Assembly: GCA_042094515.1 (NCBI GenBank)
Contig: JBELDA010000003.1
Span: forward strand, 1-64,000
Direction: 5' to 3'
Length of the DNA stretch: 64,000 nt
Source: UBA952 sp042094515
GTDB taxonomy: Bacteria > Bacteroidota > Bacteroidia > Flavobacteriales_D > Crocinitomicaceae
Part shown: positions 9,056 to 17,990 of the stretch, one piece after another
Position numbering within the stretch: the first letter of the stretch is position 1
Layout: the number at the start of each line of letters is the position of its first letter
Notes under the pieces: model-generated
Database searches by the model: none
What the model was told of the DNA's origin: nothing
Seen by the model: only the letters and a program-made list of their open reading frames with translations
Made by a program: the position numbers and the translations under genes

Positions 9056-9065
9056 ATTAATCAAT

Positions 9066-9278
9066 TTACGCTTGGGCTCCTAAAAGACCAACTACTACAC
9101 CGAAAAGTGCAACTCCCTCAATCAAGGCTGCTGCAATAATCATTGTCGTTGTAATTTTACCTGAAGCTTCAGGATTTCGAGCGATACCTTCTACGGCTTT
9201 ACCACCGATTTGTCCAATACCAATACCTGCACCTAATACTGCAAGTCCTGCTCCAATTGCGGCTATACTTCCCCACAT
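9066..9278 (-). CDS. atpE: ATP synthase F0 subunit c
   Basis: 70 residues, a two-helix hairpin of the rotor ring. The conserved polar loop is ARNPEA (33-38) and the ion-carrying carboxylate is E54 in ALIEGVAL. Helix 1 reads GIGIGQIGGK; aligned with sodium-type c subunits, the sodium-ligand glutamine position is occupied by isoleucine, and the residue after E54 is glycine rather than serine/threonine. The ring is therefore expected to carry protons. A terminator-like hairpin follows the gene. Confidence 0.98.
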   Translation of the reverse strand: MWGSIAAIGAGLAVLGAGIGIGQIGGKAVEGIARNPEASGKITTTMIIAAALIEGVALFGVVVGLLGAQA

Positions 9279-9305
9279 AACTATATAGATTTTAAAAATT
9301 ACTAA

Positions 9306-10412
9306 TTAATGATGCGCCTCTTCAACTGCGGCACCGATAAACAAAGCTGACAATAACGCAAATAAATACGCCTGAAGAGCAGCTACTAATAATTCCAACA
9401 CAGATATAAATAATGCCATAGGAACAGAAAGGGCTCCCCAAGCTTCATGTTTATTTATAAATATGAGTGAAATTAATGCTAAAATAACAATGTGACCCGC
9501 CGTAATATTGGCAAACAAACGAATCATTAAGGCAAACGGTTTTGTAAATATTCCGACAATTTCTATAGGAATCATAATAGGCAATAGCGCTTTGGGCACT
9601 CCTGGAGGCGCAAAAATGTGACTCCAATAATTTTTATTCCCATTTACCAAGGTAAGAATCAAGGTTAAGGTGGCTAAAAATAAAGTTATAGAGATGTTTC
9701 CAGTAAGATTTGCACTACCAGGGAAAAAAGGAATTAAGCCCAATAAGTTATTTATCCAAATAAAGAAAAATATCGTCAATAAATACGGAACAAATCTTTT
9801 GTAATTTTTTTCGTTAATATGTGATTTAGCTATTTCATCCTGAACGAACACGATGAGCGGCTCCATAAATTTAGCAAGCCCTTTTGGAGCAACAGCTCCA
9901 TTTCTTTTGTAATACCTGGCACAAGAGAACATCATCATAAAAACAATTAATGAGCCAATGAAAAGCGAAGTCACATTTTTAGTGATTGAAAAATCCATGG
10001 GCTTTACATTTCCATGAACGTGACCATTGTCAAAGTGAAGTTTGCCATGACTGTCTAATTCATAAATTTTTTCATGATACATGGCCAACCCTTCTGCAGG
10101 TCCTTCTCCTTTGTAATAATGATTTTCACCATCATGAACAATATCACCATGATAAAAATGGGAAGATGAAAACACCTTTATTCCCTCACTTGTTTTTAAG
10201 ATCACCGGTAAATAAATCGAAGTTCCGCCATGTTCCGGACCCCACAAATGCCATTCGTGTGCATCCTTAACGTGATGCATAATCATTTCACTCACGTTAA
10301 ACTCTTCTTCGGCTCCATGTGCTGTGCTATCTTCACTTGCTGAAACAGAAAATGAAAACAACGTTATCAGAATCGTTAATCCAAAATATTTTACTGCTCT
10401 ATTCACCTTCAA
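9306..10412 (-). CDS. atpB: ATP synthase F0 subunit a
   Basis: 368 residues. This is the stator membrane subunit that forms the half-channels. The C-terminal part has the conserved channel helices, with the essential arginine in LMIRLFANITAGHI and a final AYLFALLSALFIGAAVEE. A signal-like N-terminus and a roughly 130-residue His-rich extracytoplasmic extension precede the first core helix; long a-subunit N-termini are usual in Bacteroidota. It is the first gene of the atpBEFHAG cluster, with a good promoter at 10436-10465. Confidence 0.97.
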   Translation of the reverse strand: MKVNRAVKYFGLTILITLFSFSVSASEDSTAHGAEEEFNVSEMIMHHVKDAHEWHLWGPEHGGTSIYLPVILKTSEGIKVFSSSHFYHGDIVHDGENHYYKGEGPAEGLAMYHEKIYELDSHGKLHFDNGHVHGNVKPMDFSITKNVTSLFIGSLIVFMMMFSCARYYKRNGAVAPKGLAKFMEPLIVFVQDEIAKSHINEKNYKRFVPYLLTIFFFIWINNLLGLIPFFPGSANLTGNISITLFLATLTLILTLVNGNKNYWSHIFAPPGVPKALLPIMIPIEIVGIFTKPFALMIRLFANITAGHIVILALISLIFINKHEAWGALSVPMALFISVLELLVAALQAYLFALLSALFIGAAVEEAHH

Positions 10413-10435
10413 AATGACTTTTCAAAAATTTGGTG

Positions 10436-10465
10436 CAAAGATAACGAAACTTTTACAAGTAGCAA
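10436..10465 (-). promoter_or_regulatory. Promoter of atpBEFHAG (Bacteroidota -33/-7 type)
   Basis: Read on the minus strand: TTG at 10465-10463, a 19-base spacer, then TATCTTTG at 10443-10436, an exact match to TAnnTTTG. Transcription would begin near 10430, giving a leader of about 18 bases before the atpB ATG at 10412. Confidence 0.6.
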
Positions 10466-10493
10466 TACTATTTTTTTAACAATTAAAAAGGTC

Positions 10494-11027
10494 TTAAGTC
10501 CTAATTCTGTTGATAATTTTCACTGCTAGCATTAATAAAATTCCGAAGGAGAAAAAACCTATAATCCCATAAATCCAATTGATATTGCTTTTCAATACGA
10601 CAATAAACACAATTGAAACTAAAAAAAACGTGGCTAATTCATTCCATAGTCGAAGCTGGGTACTTGTGAATTTATATTGATTAAGAGCCAGTTGAAACAT
10701 AATTCGTTGGGTTAAAAAATGATAAATAAGCAACAATACAATAAATCCAAGCTTTATATGCATCCATCCTTGATTAAGATAATAGTCTGGATCTTTGGCT
10801 ATCATCCAAGTACCAAAAACTACAGTAAGTACCATAGCAGGAGTTGTTATTACCCACCATAATTTCCTTTCCATAATTTGAAACTGATCCGAAAGCGTTT
10901 TTTTTATAACTTCCTCTTTAAGCTGAGCTTCCGTGTGATATATAAACAAACGTACCATGTAAAATAGTCCGGCAAACCAGCTCACAACAAAAATAATATG
11001 CAAGGCTTTGAGGGCGTCAAATGTCAT
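10494..11027 (-). CDS. hemJ: Protoporphyrinogen oxidase HemJ
   Basis: An integral membrane protein that oxidises protoporphyrinogen IX to protoporphyrin IX in haem synthesis. The HemJ/UPF0093 family is recognised by KALHIIFVVSWFAGLFYMVRLFIYH, the MERKLWWVITTPAM segment and WMHIKLGFIVLLLIYH, with four to five transmembrane helices. The open frame extends to an ATG at 11042, but the ATG at 11027 (MTFDALKALH) fits homologues better. A TATTTTTG -7-like element lies inside that extension (11039-11032), which also favours the inner start. It serves the haem demand of the cytochrome operon elsewhere in the window. Confidence 0.92.
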   Translation of the reverse strand: MTFDALKALHIIFVVSWFAGLFYMVRLFIYHTEAQLKEEVIKKTLSDQFQIMERKLWWVITTPAMVLTVVFGTWMIAKDPDYYLNQGWMHIKLGFIVLLLIYHFLTQRIMFQLALNQYKFTSTQLRLWNELATFFLVSIVFIVVLKSNINWIYGIIGFFSFGILLMLAVKIINRIRT

Positions 11028-11118
11028 TACACAAAAATACATTTAAATGTCTATTTTGTACTATATTGGTATTTCATTTGTTATGACTTACATAAATTGC
11101 ATTATAAACATCAAGCTC

Positions 11119-11925
11119 ATGAAGGCTGTAATGATTTCTCTTTTTCTTCTTCCCCTCACATGCACAGGTCAATATAAATTATTGTCAACTGAAGGAAAAT
11201 ATCAAGGGAAAAACATCTATGTGAACAATCCACAGCAAAATGACGGATTTGGTTATTGCGTTATAAAAGCTACCGTAAATGGTGACGTCCTACCAGCTTC
11301 CATTCAATCTTCGAATTTTGAAATTGATTTTGATCTTTTTGATTTGGAAATTGGAGACGATGTTTTTGTTGTTATTGAACATTTTGAGGGCTGTACTCCT
11401 CGTTTTTTGAACCCTGAAGCATTATTACCTCAAAGCACCTTTGAAATTGTTGATATATCAATAGACAAAAATGCTACTATCAGATGGAAAACAAAAAATG
11501 AAGGGGGTATTCTTGATTTTCAAATTGAAAAGTTTAAATGGAACAGTTGGATTAGTGTTGGTCAAGTCAGAGGGAAAGGTGGTTCAGCTCAAAACCAATA
11601 TTCATTCAATCTCCCCTTGCACTCAGGTAAAAACAAAGTTAGAATATCACAAATTGATAACACCGGAAAAACCAGGTCTTCAAAGGCACTCGAATACCCC
11701 TCGAAAATTGCTCCTTTTACAATGGGACCATCAAGTGTGAGAGATTATCTATACTTCTATTCCAACAATAAAAAATCAAAAACCCGATTTGAAGTATTGG
11801 ATGCCTATGGGAACCTATTGAAAGCGGGATATGCAAACAATGTCGATTGCAAAAACATAGTGAATGGGATTTATTACATCAATTACGACAACACGACCGA
11901 AAAGTTTATAAAAGTAAATAAGTGA
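11119..11925 (+). CDS. Secreted protein with T9SS type A-like C-terminal sorting domain
   Basis: 268 residues from the chosen start. The frame is open from 11047, but MKAVMISLFLLPLTCTGQ at 11119 makes a standard signal peptide. The middle has strand-rich segments of uncertain fold. The last 70 or so residues (FEVLDAYGNLLKAG...VNGIYYINYDN...KFIKV) match the pattern of type A sorting domains that direct export by the type IX system. PorW, a T9SS component, is encoded at 23344-25968. The downstream mce gene starts with GTG inside this gene's stop codon. No enzymatic motif was recognised. Confidence 0.65.
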   Translation: MKAVMISLFLLPLTCTGQYKLLSTEGKYQGKNIYVNNPQQNDGFGYCVIKATVNGDVLPASIQSSNFEIDFDLFDLEIGDDVFVVIEHFEGCTPRFLNPEALLPQSTFEIVDISIDKNATIRWKTKNEGGILDFQIEKFKWNSWISVGQVRGKGGSAQNQYSFNLPLHSGKNKVRISQIDNTGKTRSSKALEYPSKIAPFTMGPSSVRDYLYFYSNNKKSKTRFEVLDAYGNLLKAGYANNVDCKNIVNGIYYINYDNTTEKFIKVNK

Positions 11926-12326
11926 TTAAAAAAATAGAACACATTGGCATTGCTGTAAACTCAATTGATGACGCTCTCCCCGTATTTGAGGCTTTATTCA
12001 ACAAGAAAGCATATAAGACTGAAATAGTGGAATCAGAATTCGTTAAAACTGCTTTTATAAAAGTTGGGGATTCAAAAATTGAGCTTTTAGAAGCTACGAA
12101 CGAAAATTCGGCAATAGCCAAATTTCTTGTAAAAAACCGGAGTGGGTTTCATCATATTGCATTTGATGTTGACGATCTTGAAGCGGAAATTAATCGCCTC
12201 AATAATGAAGGGTTTACCTTGATTCACCAAACGCCAAAAAAAGGAGCTGATAATAAGCGAATTGCTTTTTTACATCCAAAATCCACTGAAGGAATGCTTA
12301 TTGAGCTTTGTGAGGAAAATTCTTAG
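11922..12326 (+). CDS. mce: Methylmalonyl-CoA epimerase
   Basis: 134 residues. Interconverts (R)- and (S)-methylmalonyl-CoA in the propionate/succinyl-CoA pathway. The glyoxalase/vicinal-oxygen-chelate fold is clear: metal ligands H7 in EHIGIAV, the HHIAFDVDDL motif mid-protein, and the terminal glutamate in MLIELCEE. The start is GTG at 11922, overlapping the previous stop as GTGA. Its own stop overlaps the convergent cyclase stop in the 4-base sequence TTAG. Methylmalonyl-CoA mutase is not in the window. Confidence 0.93.
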   Translation: MIKKIEHIGIAVNSIDDALPVFEALFNKKAYKTEIVESEFVKTAFIKVGDSKIELLEATNENSAIAKFLVKNRSGFHHIAFDVDDLEAEINRLNNEGFTLIHQTPKKGADNKRIAFLHPKSTEGMLIELCEENS

Positions 12327-15300
12327 TCCTTATACTTATTCTCTTCGTAACGGACAACAACGCTCTTTAAGTTTTCCATTTTCTTTTTCCTCCTAGAGTT
12401 AATTGAAGTTCTGGTAAAAAATTTATGACTCTTCAAAAACTTAATTTGGATTTCATCCCATTTACGATCACTGTCGATTTTTTTCATTCCACGTAGCTCT
12501 CTTCTCAATCGATCGGATATTTCATCGAAATCATCTCTTCCCAAATAATCTAAGTCAGCGTCACATATGATTTCTTGTAGCTTATTTATAGGCCTGTGAG
12601 GAATCTCTGTTACATGTATTAGCTCAACAATAGTTTTTATATGCTGCTCAGTATATCCATATTTAGGCAGCCACTCAGCAGCCATTTCTGCACCTACACT
12701 CTCATTGTTTTCATATTGTTTTACAAAGCCCGCATCATGTAGAATCGCCGCCGTCTTTAATAAAAATAAGCCTTCATCAGTAACTCCTTCGAGTAAGGCA
12801 ATTCTCTCCACAGCTTGAACCACATCAATAGAATGGTTTACCGAGTGATACAGTAATTTTTTAGACAATCCATTTTTAAGGTAATCCAATACAAAATGTT
12901 CTGTTTTATAATATTTGATGGAGCTAAAATGATGGAGCTGAACGATTTCACCGAATTTCTTGTTGGGTATGATTCCGTTTCCTCTTAGAGAAAGTTCAGC
13001 TTTAATTTGCTTAACTGTATACATATCCACATCTACATTTCCTTTTGTAGTCACCTTTCCTAAAAACTCACATTCAAAATAAGGCTCGATATAGTTAAAT
13101 GTATTTCCAGTAATAGTAACCTCTCCTGGCTTTCCTAGCTTTTCCATTTGCTGAGCTTCATTTACTGTTGATCCCCAAACATCATAAGCCAACTTCAGGT
13201 CTCCAATAATTCCAGCTGTAACGGGACCCGTATTTATACCAAGTCGAATCTCCCAGTAGTCTTTATAATTTGCAATGGCATCAAATTTAAGCTTTGACAT
13301 ATAATCCTGAATTTGAATCGCAGCAATACATGCATTCATTGGATTTGTAGAGTTCTCAATCGGAATCCCCCCAGCGCACATGTAGGCATCTCCAATGGTT
13401 TTTATCTTTTCCAAATCATTATTTTGAACAATCTCATCAAACTTTCTAAACAATATATCAAGCCTATGAACGAGTCTGCTTGGTTTTATTTTCTGAGAAA
13501 TTTTAGTGAATCCAACTACATCTGTGAACATTACCGAAACAACCTTAAATGCATTTACCTCCACTTTGCCGTTCACCTTTAATTCACGAACAACCTCTTC
13601 TGGAAGGGCGTTTGACAACCACCTTTCTGCATTATCTTTTTCTACTTGGAGAAGTTTTTGTTGCTGGATTACTTTGTCTTTTTCATCTTCAATTAACTTG
13701 CTTTGTTCTTCAATCTGCTTATTCTGTTCACGTATCTCACGTGTTCTTTCTGTTACCTTAATTTCAAGCTTGACCTGCTCTCTTCTTTCAGATTCGATTC
13801 TTCTCCTAAAAATCATAAAAGCAATTATGGTAATCAGCAACGCTGCTATAGTCCAAAACCACCAAGTCCACCAATATGGCGGCTCAATTGATACATGAAG
13901 AATAGATGGATTAGAGCTCCATGGGCCATTTCCAATACGAGCGTATATTTTAATAGTGTAATCTCCGGGAGACAGCGAATTAAACGACAACTCATTTTGT
14001 TCCCCAATTAGCTGTTCTCCAGTTTGTGAGCCAACTAATTCATATTTATAATTTGTCAACCTCGGATGTAATAAATCACTCGTCTGAAATCGGATGGTAA
14101 AGCTTCTCTCATTGTAGGATAGGACTAGATTTTTCGTCTGTGAAATAACTTTTGTTAAAGGAGACCCTTTATCTCCTGGTTTCAGCCAATCATTATTTAG
14201 TTTAAACTTCGTGATGATCACTTCAAGGTCTGTATTCTTGTTACTTAAAGTTTCAGGTTTAAAAAAATTGTACCCGTATATTGACCCAAAATACAGGTCT
14301 CCACTTTTGGATTGAAAATATGCGTTTGTATTGAACTCATTACTGACAAGCCCATTGACCTCTTTATATGAATTGATCTCCTTCGTTTCAATGTCATAAG
14401 ATGCAATACCTCTATTGGTACTCATCCAAAGTGTGCTCCCTTTTTTAATTAAACCATACAGCACATTGTTTGGCAATCCTTTCTTTTTATTAATAATATC
14501 AATGGTTCTATTTTTAAGATCAAGGTACAGTATCCCTGAGCCAAATGTTCCCAGATATAGATTCCCTTTTTCATCATCACATATTGTCGTAATTTGATTT
14601 TTGGAAGCCTTTAATATCTGACTGTTCATACTGTGGGGAATGATGCTGTATTTCCCATTTTTTTTGCTTAAAATATTCAACCCCTCAGTTGTAGCAAACC
14701 AGAAATCACCTTTCTTGTCTTTATATGAAACACGACAAAATCCATTGGTTATACTTTCTTTTGACTTATCCCTTTGATGCGAGAATATTTGACTTTTTCG
14801 TGTTTTTAAATCATAATGAATTACCCCTCCTTTAGTAGCTAAAAAATAAGAGTGTTCTTTATCCTTTTTTATACCATATACCCGATTGAACTCAGGCATC
14901 AGCTTTTTATCTAAATAATTAATTCGTTCATACTTATATACCGAATCGGAAGATATAATGAGATTAAACAATCCATCCTCAAATCCCACCAATAAAGTGT
15001 CATCGCTGATATAATAGGATGACATTACAGTATATTGTTGCTCCGAGTTGCCGGAACCATCAATTTTCCAGCGATTAAGATGGTTGAACATTCCAGAATT
15101 TTTATCTAGACGAGAAATACCAAGGTCCGTTCCAACATATAAGTATCTAGAAGAATCATCCTCACAAAAACTCCATACATTTTGAGAAGGAAGCGATTTT
15201 TTTAAATTAGACCCTGGGCCTACACCCATGAAACCAGTATAATCTGGATCAAAACTAGACACTCCTCTATCACTTCCTATCCAAACATTTCCATTCAAAT

Positions 15301-16213
15301 CTTCGTATAAAAAAGATAACTTATCATACATTAAAGCACTCTTTTGAAATAAATCTTGAGTGCTGTTGAAAAGCTCCCCTTGTTCATTTAACGTAAATAA
15401 GCCGCTAGTAGCAGTAGCAAAAAACCATTTCCCGTTTGAAAAAAATAAATCCTTTATTGCCAGGTGCTCGAGTTTTTTGGTGGTTTGAAAGTCCCGTTGA
15501 ATACTTTTATTCCTTTGGTTGTATTGATATACCCCATGAGTTGTACCCAATAGAATCTTACCCTTGTCCGTTTGTCTAATTCTCAAGATTGAGAAATCGT
15601 CATATCCCAAATTAGATGACTCTATCTGAAAGGACTCTAGCGTTTTGGGACTGTAGTGATAAAGCTTTTCATCTTCGGTGTAAACCAATAAATCGCCATT
15701 ATCTAAAACCGAGAGAAGACTTATTTTTTTTGAACCGTCAGGCCATTCAATTATAGTGAATTTGTTAGTAGATGGATTAAATCTTACCACACCATACCCA
15801 AGAGTCGCAATATAGAGCTCTTTATTTTTGGCGATTGATATATCCTGAATATCAAATATTTTCTTTTTGTCTATAGTAAATGTTTGAAATTTTTCCGTAG
15901 TCGGATTATATAAGGTTAATCCATTTCGAGTTCCAAACCACAACTTACGATCTTCCGTTTTGACAGATTTATTTATGAATGGGCTTTCTATTCCATTAGT
16001 CTCATCGGGATTGAAGATCTCAAACGATTTTCCATCAAATCTATTCAAACCATCCTGTGTACCTATCCATAGACCACCATAATCATCCTGGACAATTGTA
16101 TTGACACTACTCTGGGACAACCCATCATTAATATTGTAATTATTAAAACGGAAGTCTTGTGCCCTTGTGATGAAGGGTAAAAGAAAAAAAAGAAAAATGA
16201 ACTTTTTCACCAA
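12323..16213 (-). CDS. Periplasmic two-propeller sensor fused to class III adenylate cyclase and HD domain
   Basis: 1296 residues. After a signal peptide (ends about 18), some 13-14 Reg_prop-type blades (LWIGTxxGLxxFD and variants) fill about 20-680, enough for two seven-bladed propellers. A Y_Y_Y domain follows (about 700-775), then one transmembrane helix near 782-803, a coiled coil, and a class III cyclase domain (about 890-1070). Metal aspartates are D898 and D942. ATP-type specificity residues K938 and D1011 are present, as is N1018, but the usual arginine four residues later is Q1022. A C-terminal HD domain (about 1125-1245; H1159-D1160, later DADLDYLGR) ends the protein. Such sensors are usually fused to histidine kinases. 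It starts 9 bases after ferritin. Confidence 0.9.
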   Translation of the reverse strand: MVKKFIFLFFLLPFITRAQDFRFNNYNINDGLSQSSVNTIVQDDYGGLWIGTQDGLNRFDGKSFEIFNPDETNGIESPFINKSVKTEDRKLWFGTRNGLTLYNPTTEKFQTFTIDKKKIFDIQDISIAKNKELYIATLGYGVVRFNPSTNKFTIIEWPDGSKKISLLSVLDNGDLLVYTEDEKLYHYSPKTLESFQIESSNLGYDDFSILRIRQTDKGKILLGTTHGVYQYNQRNKSIQRDFQTTKKLEHLAIKDLFFSNGKWFFATATSGLFTLNEQGELFNSTQDLFQKSALMYDKLSFLYEDLNGNVWIGSDRGVSSFDPDYTGFMGVGPGSNLKKSLPSQNVWSFCEDDSSRYLYVGTDLGISRLDKNSGMFNHLNRWKIDGSGNSEQQYTVMSSYYISDDTLLVGFEDGLFNLIISSDSVYKYERINYLDKKLMPEFNRVYGIKKDKEHSYFLATKGGVIHYDLKTRKSQIFSHQRDKSKESITNGFCRVSYKDKKGDFWFATTEGLNILSKKNGKYSIIPHSMNSQILKASKNQITTICDDEKGNLYLGTFGSGILYLDLKNRTIDIINKKKGLPNNVLYGLIKKGSTLWMSTNRGIASYDIETKEINSYKEVNGLVSNEFNTNAYFQSKSGDLYFGSIYGYNFFKPETLSNKNTDLEVIITKFKLNNDWLKPGDKGSPLTKVISQTKNLVLSYNERSFTIRFQTSDLLHPRLTNYKYELVGSQTGEQLIGEQNELSFNSLSPGDYTIKIYARIGNGPWSSNPSILHVSIEPPYWWTWWFWTIAALLITIIAFMIFRRRIESERREQVKLEIKVTERTREIREQNKQIEEQSKLIEDEKDKVIQQQKLLQVEKDNAERWLSNALPEEVVRELKVNGKVEVNAFKVVSVMFTDVVGFTKISQKIKPSRLVHRLDILFRKFDEIVQNNDLEKIKTIGDAYMCAGGIPIENSTNPMNACIAAIQIQDYMSKLKFDAIANYKDYWEIRLGINTGPVTAGIIGDLKLAYDVWGSTVNEAQQMEKLGKPGEVTITGNTFNYIEPYFECEFLGKVTTKGNVDVDMYTVKQIKAELSLRGNGIIPNKKFGEIVQLHHFSSIKYYKTEHFVLDYLKNGLSKKLLYHSVNHSIDVVQAVERIALLEGVTDEGLFLLKTAAILHDAGFVKQYENNESVGAEMAAEWLPKYGYTEQHIKTIVELIHVTEIPHRPINKLQEIICDADLDYLGRDDFDEISDRLRRELRGMKKIDSDRKWDEIQIKFLKSHKFFTRTSINSRRKKKMENLKSVVVRYEENKYKD

Positions 16214-16222
16214 AAAGATTTT

Positions 16223-16744
16223 CTATTGTGCTTCAGGCCCGCTTTCAGTGTTGACTTGAATCAATGAATTTTCTAGGTCTCTATCAAACATATACATTCC
16301 TCCTGCATCTGTTCCTATCAAATTTAGTTTATCTAAAATAGTTCTAGCTAAAGCTTCTTCCTCGAGCTGCTCAGAAACATACCATTGTACAAAGTTGTGT
16401 GTAGTGTAATCTTTTTCCTGTAAACAAATATCTACCAAGTTATTGATGCTCTCTGTTACTCCAATTTCATGCTCTAATAAAGATTCAAACACATTTTTCA
16501 AATTTTTAAAATCCTTAGGTGGAGCATCTAACTGAGGGACAAGAGCTCTTCCTCCCCTTTCATTTACAAACTTCACGAGCTTAAGCATATGAAAGCGTTC
16601 TTCATCAGAATGGGTGTACATAAAACTTGCTGTCCCATTTAAACCATTGGATTCGGCCCAAGAAGCCATAGACAGGTAATATTGTGAAGACGATGCCTCT
16701 TTTTTTATTTGGTCATTTAATGCAGACTCTATTCTCTTGTTCAT
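16223..16744 (-). CDS. ftnA: Ferritin, bacterial non-haem type
   Basis: 173 residues. Oxidises and stores iron in a 24-subunit cage. Ferroxidase-centre residues are visible: E16, the E49-x-x-H52 pair in EERFH, and further glutamates in HEIGVTE and VSEQLEEEA. Length is typical of FtnA. It has its own good promoter (16761-16792). The giant cyclase gene begins 9 bases after its stop, so the two form a likely operon linking iron storage to a signalling protein. Confidence 0.96.
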   Translation of the reverse strand: MNKRIESALNDQIKKEASSSQYYLSMASWAESNGLNGTASFMYTHSDEERFHMLKLVKFVNERGGRALVPQLDAPPKDFKNLKNVFESLLEHEIGVTESINNLVDICLQEKDYTTHNFVQWYVSEQLEEEALARTILDKLNLIGTDAGGMYMFDRDLENSLIQVNTESGPEAQ

Positions 16745-16760
16745 AATACAGGTATTTATA

Positions 16761-16792
16761 CAAATTTAGGATTTATAGTTGTAATCAAACAA
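16761..16792 (-). promoter_or_regulatory. Promoter of ferritin-cyclase operon
   Basis: Minus strand: TTG at 16792-16790 with a 21-base spacer, or TTTG at 16789-16786 with a 17-base spacer, to TAAATTTG at 16768-16761, an exact Bacteroidota -7 element. The start would be near 16755, about 11 bases before the ftnA ATG. Confidence 0.55.
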
Positions 16793-16810
16793 GAATACCA
16801 ATACAAGGTT

Positions 16811-17911
16811 CTAAAATTTAAAAAACCAAGACATCGTTGGTAATGGAAATGTGAATATATCGCCATTATCCCATACAGACACACCAGCTATGGCAATTTG
16901 AAAGGCGCGATTGTCATTTTTTTGAAAACGCATACCTGGCATAATATAAAGAGCTACGGTTGAAAATTGTGATTCTGTTACAGTTGACACAAATGGAGAG
17001 GTATTACCACTGGTTCCCGTAACAGGATCATAAACATAATCTCCTCCGGTAGTAGTTCTTATGTTTCGATTACTATTTGCCAAAGCTATCATAGAATCAA
17101 AAAAGAAGCTAGCCCTATTTGTTACTTGGAAAATACCTGCAACGGAAAAAATTGGAGCTTTTATCAAATTGGGTTCGCTATTTCTCGGAACATCTGGATA
17201 ATTATAATAAGTAGTCGTTGTTCCATCAGAATTGGTGTATATAGTTGAATCACCAACATATACACCCAACTCGTAGTTGTACATATCATCTCCTGAATTA
17301 AAATACCCATACCCAGCAGAAAAACTGATGTTGTTTTTCCGATCACCATAGGTGAGAGTTGCCCAGTGTAGTCCTCCGAAACCTCGAAATGAATTTAAAT
17401 AACCGCTTGTCCCCAGCATGGTTCCAATAGAAAAATTCACTTTTTCATTATTGGTTGGGATGGTATATTTGCCCACAGCGACAAGAGGACTCCCGATCCA
17501 TGTGGTCATCACCCCGATATTTAAGCGATCTGTGACTGCAAAATGAATTTCGGGACCAAATAGATTTACCATTGCATAATGTTGATTTTTCTTTATCGCT
17601 AGCGCATTATTTGTAAAGGCATATCTGGTAGAAAAAGGACTATCCTCTCTAAACTCACCATTTTTAATCTCACCGACATCTTCAATTTTAGAAATGCGTT
17701 TTACCTCTGACTTGGGGAGATAAAGCTTTCCTAAGGCTTCTGTTTGTAATAATAACTCTCGACCGTCGTCACTGATAATTTTTGCTATATACTTTGTGCC
17801 ATCATGCTTTTCAACCAAACGGAGGGATGTATCCTTAGCTATAGATTGAGCATGAGAGTTAAATGCGAATATAAACGAACATGTAAAAAAGAAGATTAAA
17901 AAATATTTCAT
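16811..17911 (-). CDS. Secreted or outer-membrane protein, function unknown
   Basis: 366 residues with a signal peptide (ends near SHAQS, residue 23). Residues about 25-80 form a small strand-rich domain (KHDGTKYIAKIISDDGRELLLQTEALGKLYLPKSEVKRI). The rest has alternating amphipathic strands rich in G, N and aromatics and ends in SWFFKF, compatible with an outer-membrane barrel. Not recognised as a named family. A near-consensus -7 element (TAGTTTTA) lies about 35 bases upstream. Confidence 0.55.
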   Translation of the reverse strand: MKYFLIFFFTCSFIFAFNSHAQSIAKDTSLRLVEKHDGTKYIAKIISDDGRELLLQTEALGKLYLPKSEVKRISKIEDVGEIKNGEFREDSPFSTRYAFTNNALAIKKNQHYAMVNLFGPEIHFAVTDRLNIGVMTTWIGSPLVAVGKYTIPTNNEKVNFSIGTMLGTSGYLNSFRGFGGLHWATLTYGDRKNNISFSAGYGYFNSGDDMYNYELGVYVGDSTIYTNSDGTTTTYYNYPDVPRNSEPNLIKAPIFSVAGIFQVTNRASFFFDSMIALANSNRNIRTTTGGDYVYDPVTGTSGNTSPFVSTVTESQFSTVALYIMPGMRFQKNDNRAFQIAIAGVSVWDNGDIFTFPLPTMSWFFKF

Positions 17912-17990
17912 GACAATTTATGGTTTTTTTTATGTATAAAACTAATACAAAGTTCTTCTACCAAAAGTTACATTTCAAACGCAGGTCAAT

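Noticed and set aside
9066..9278. Sodium-coupled ATP synthase
   Set aside because: The c subunit has a glutamine in helix 1, but it is two residues away from the sodium-ligand position, and the residue after E54 is glycine. The pattern is proton-type.
11039..11050. Palindrome ACATTTAAATGT as an operator of hemJ
   Set aside because: Twelve A/T-dominated bases at the divergent junction; expected by chance in DNA of this composition and no second copy was seen.
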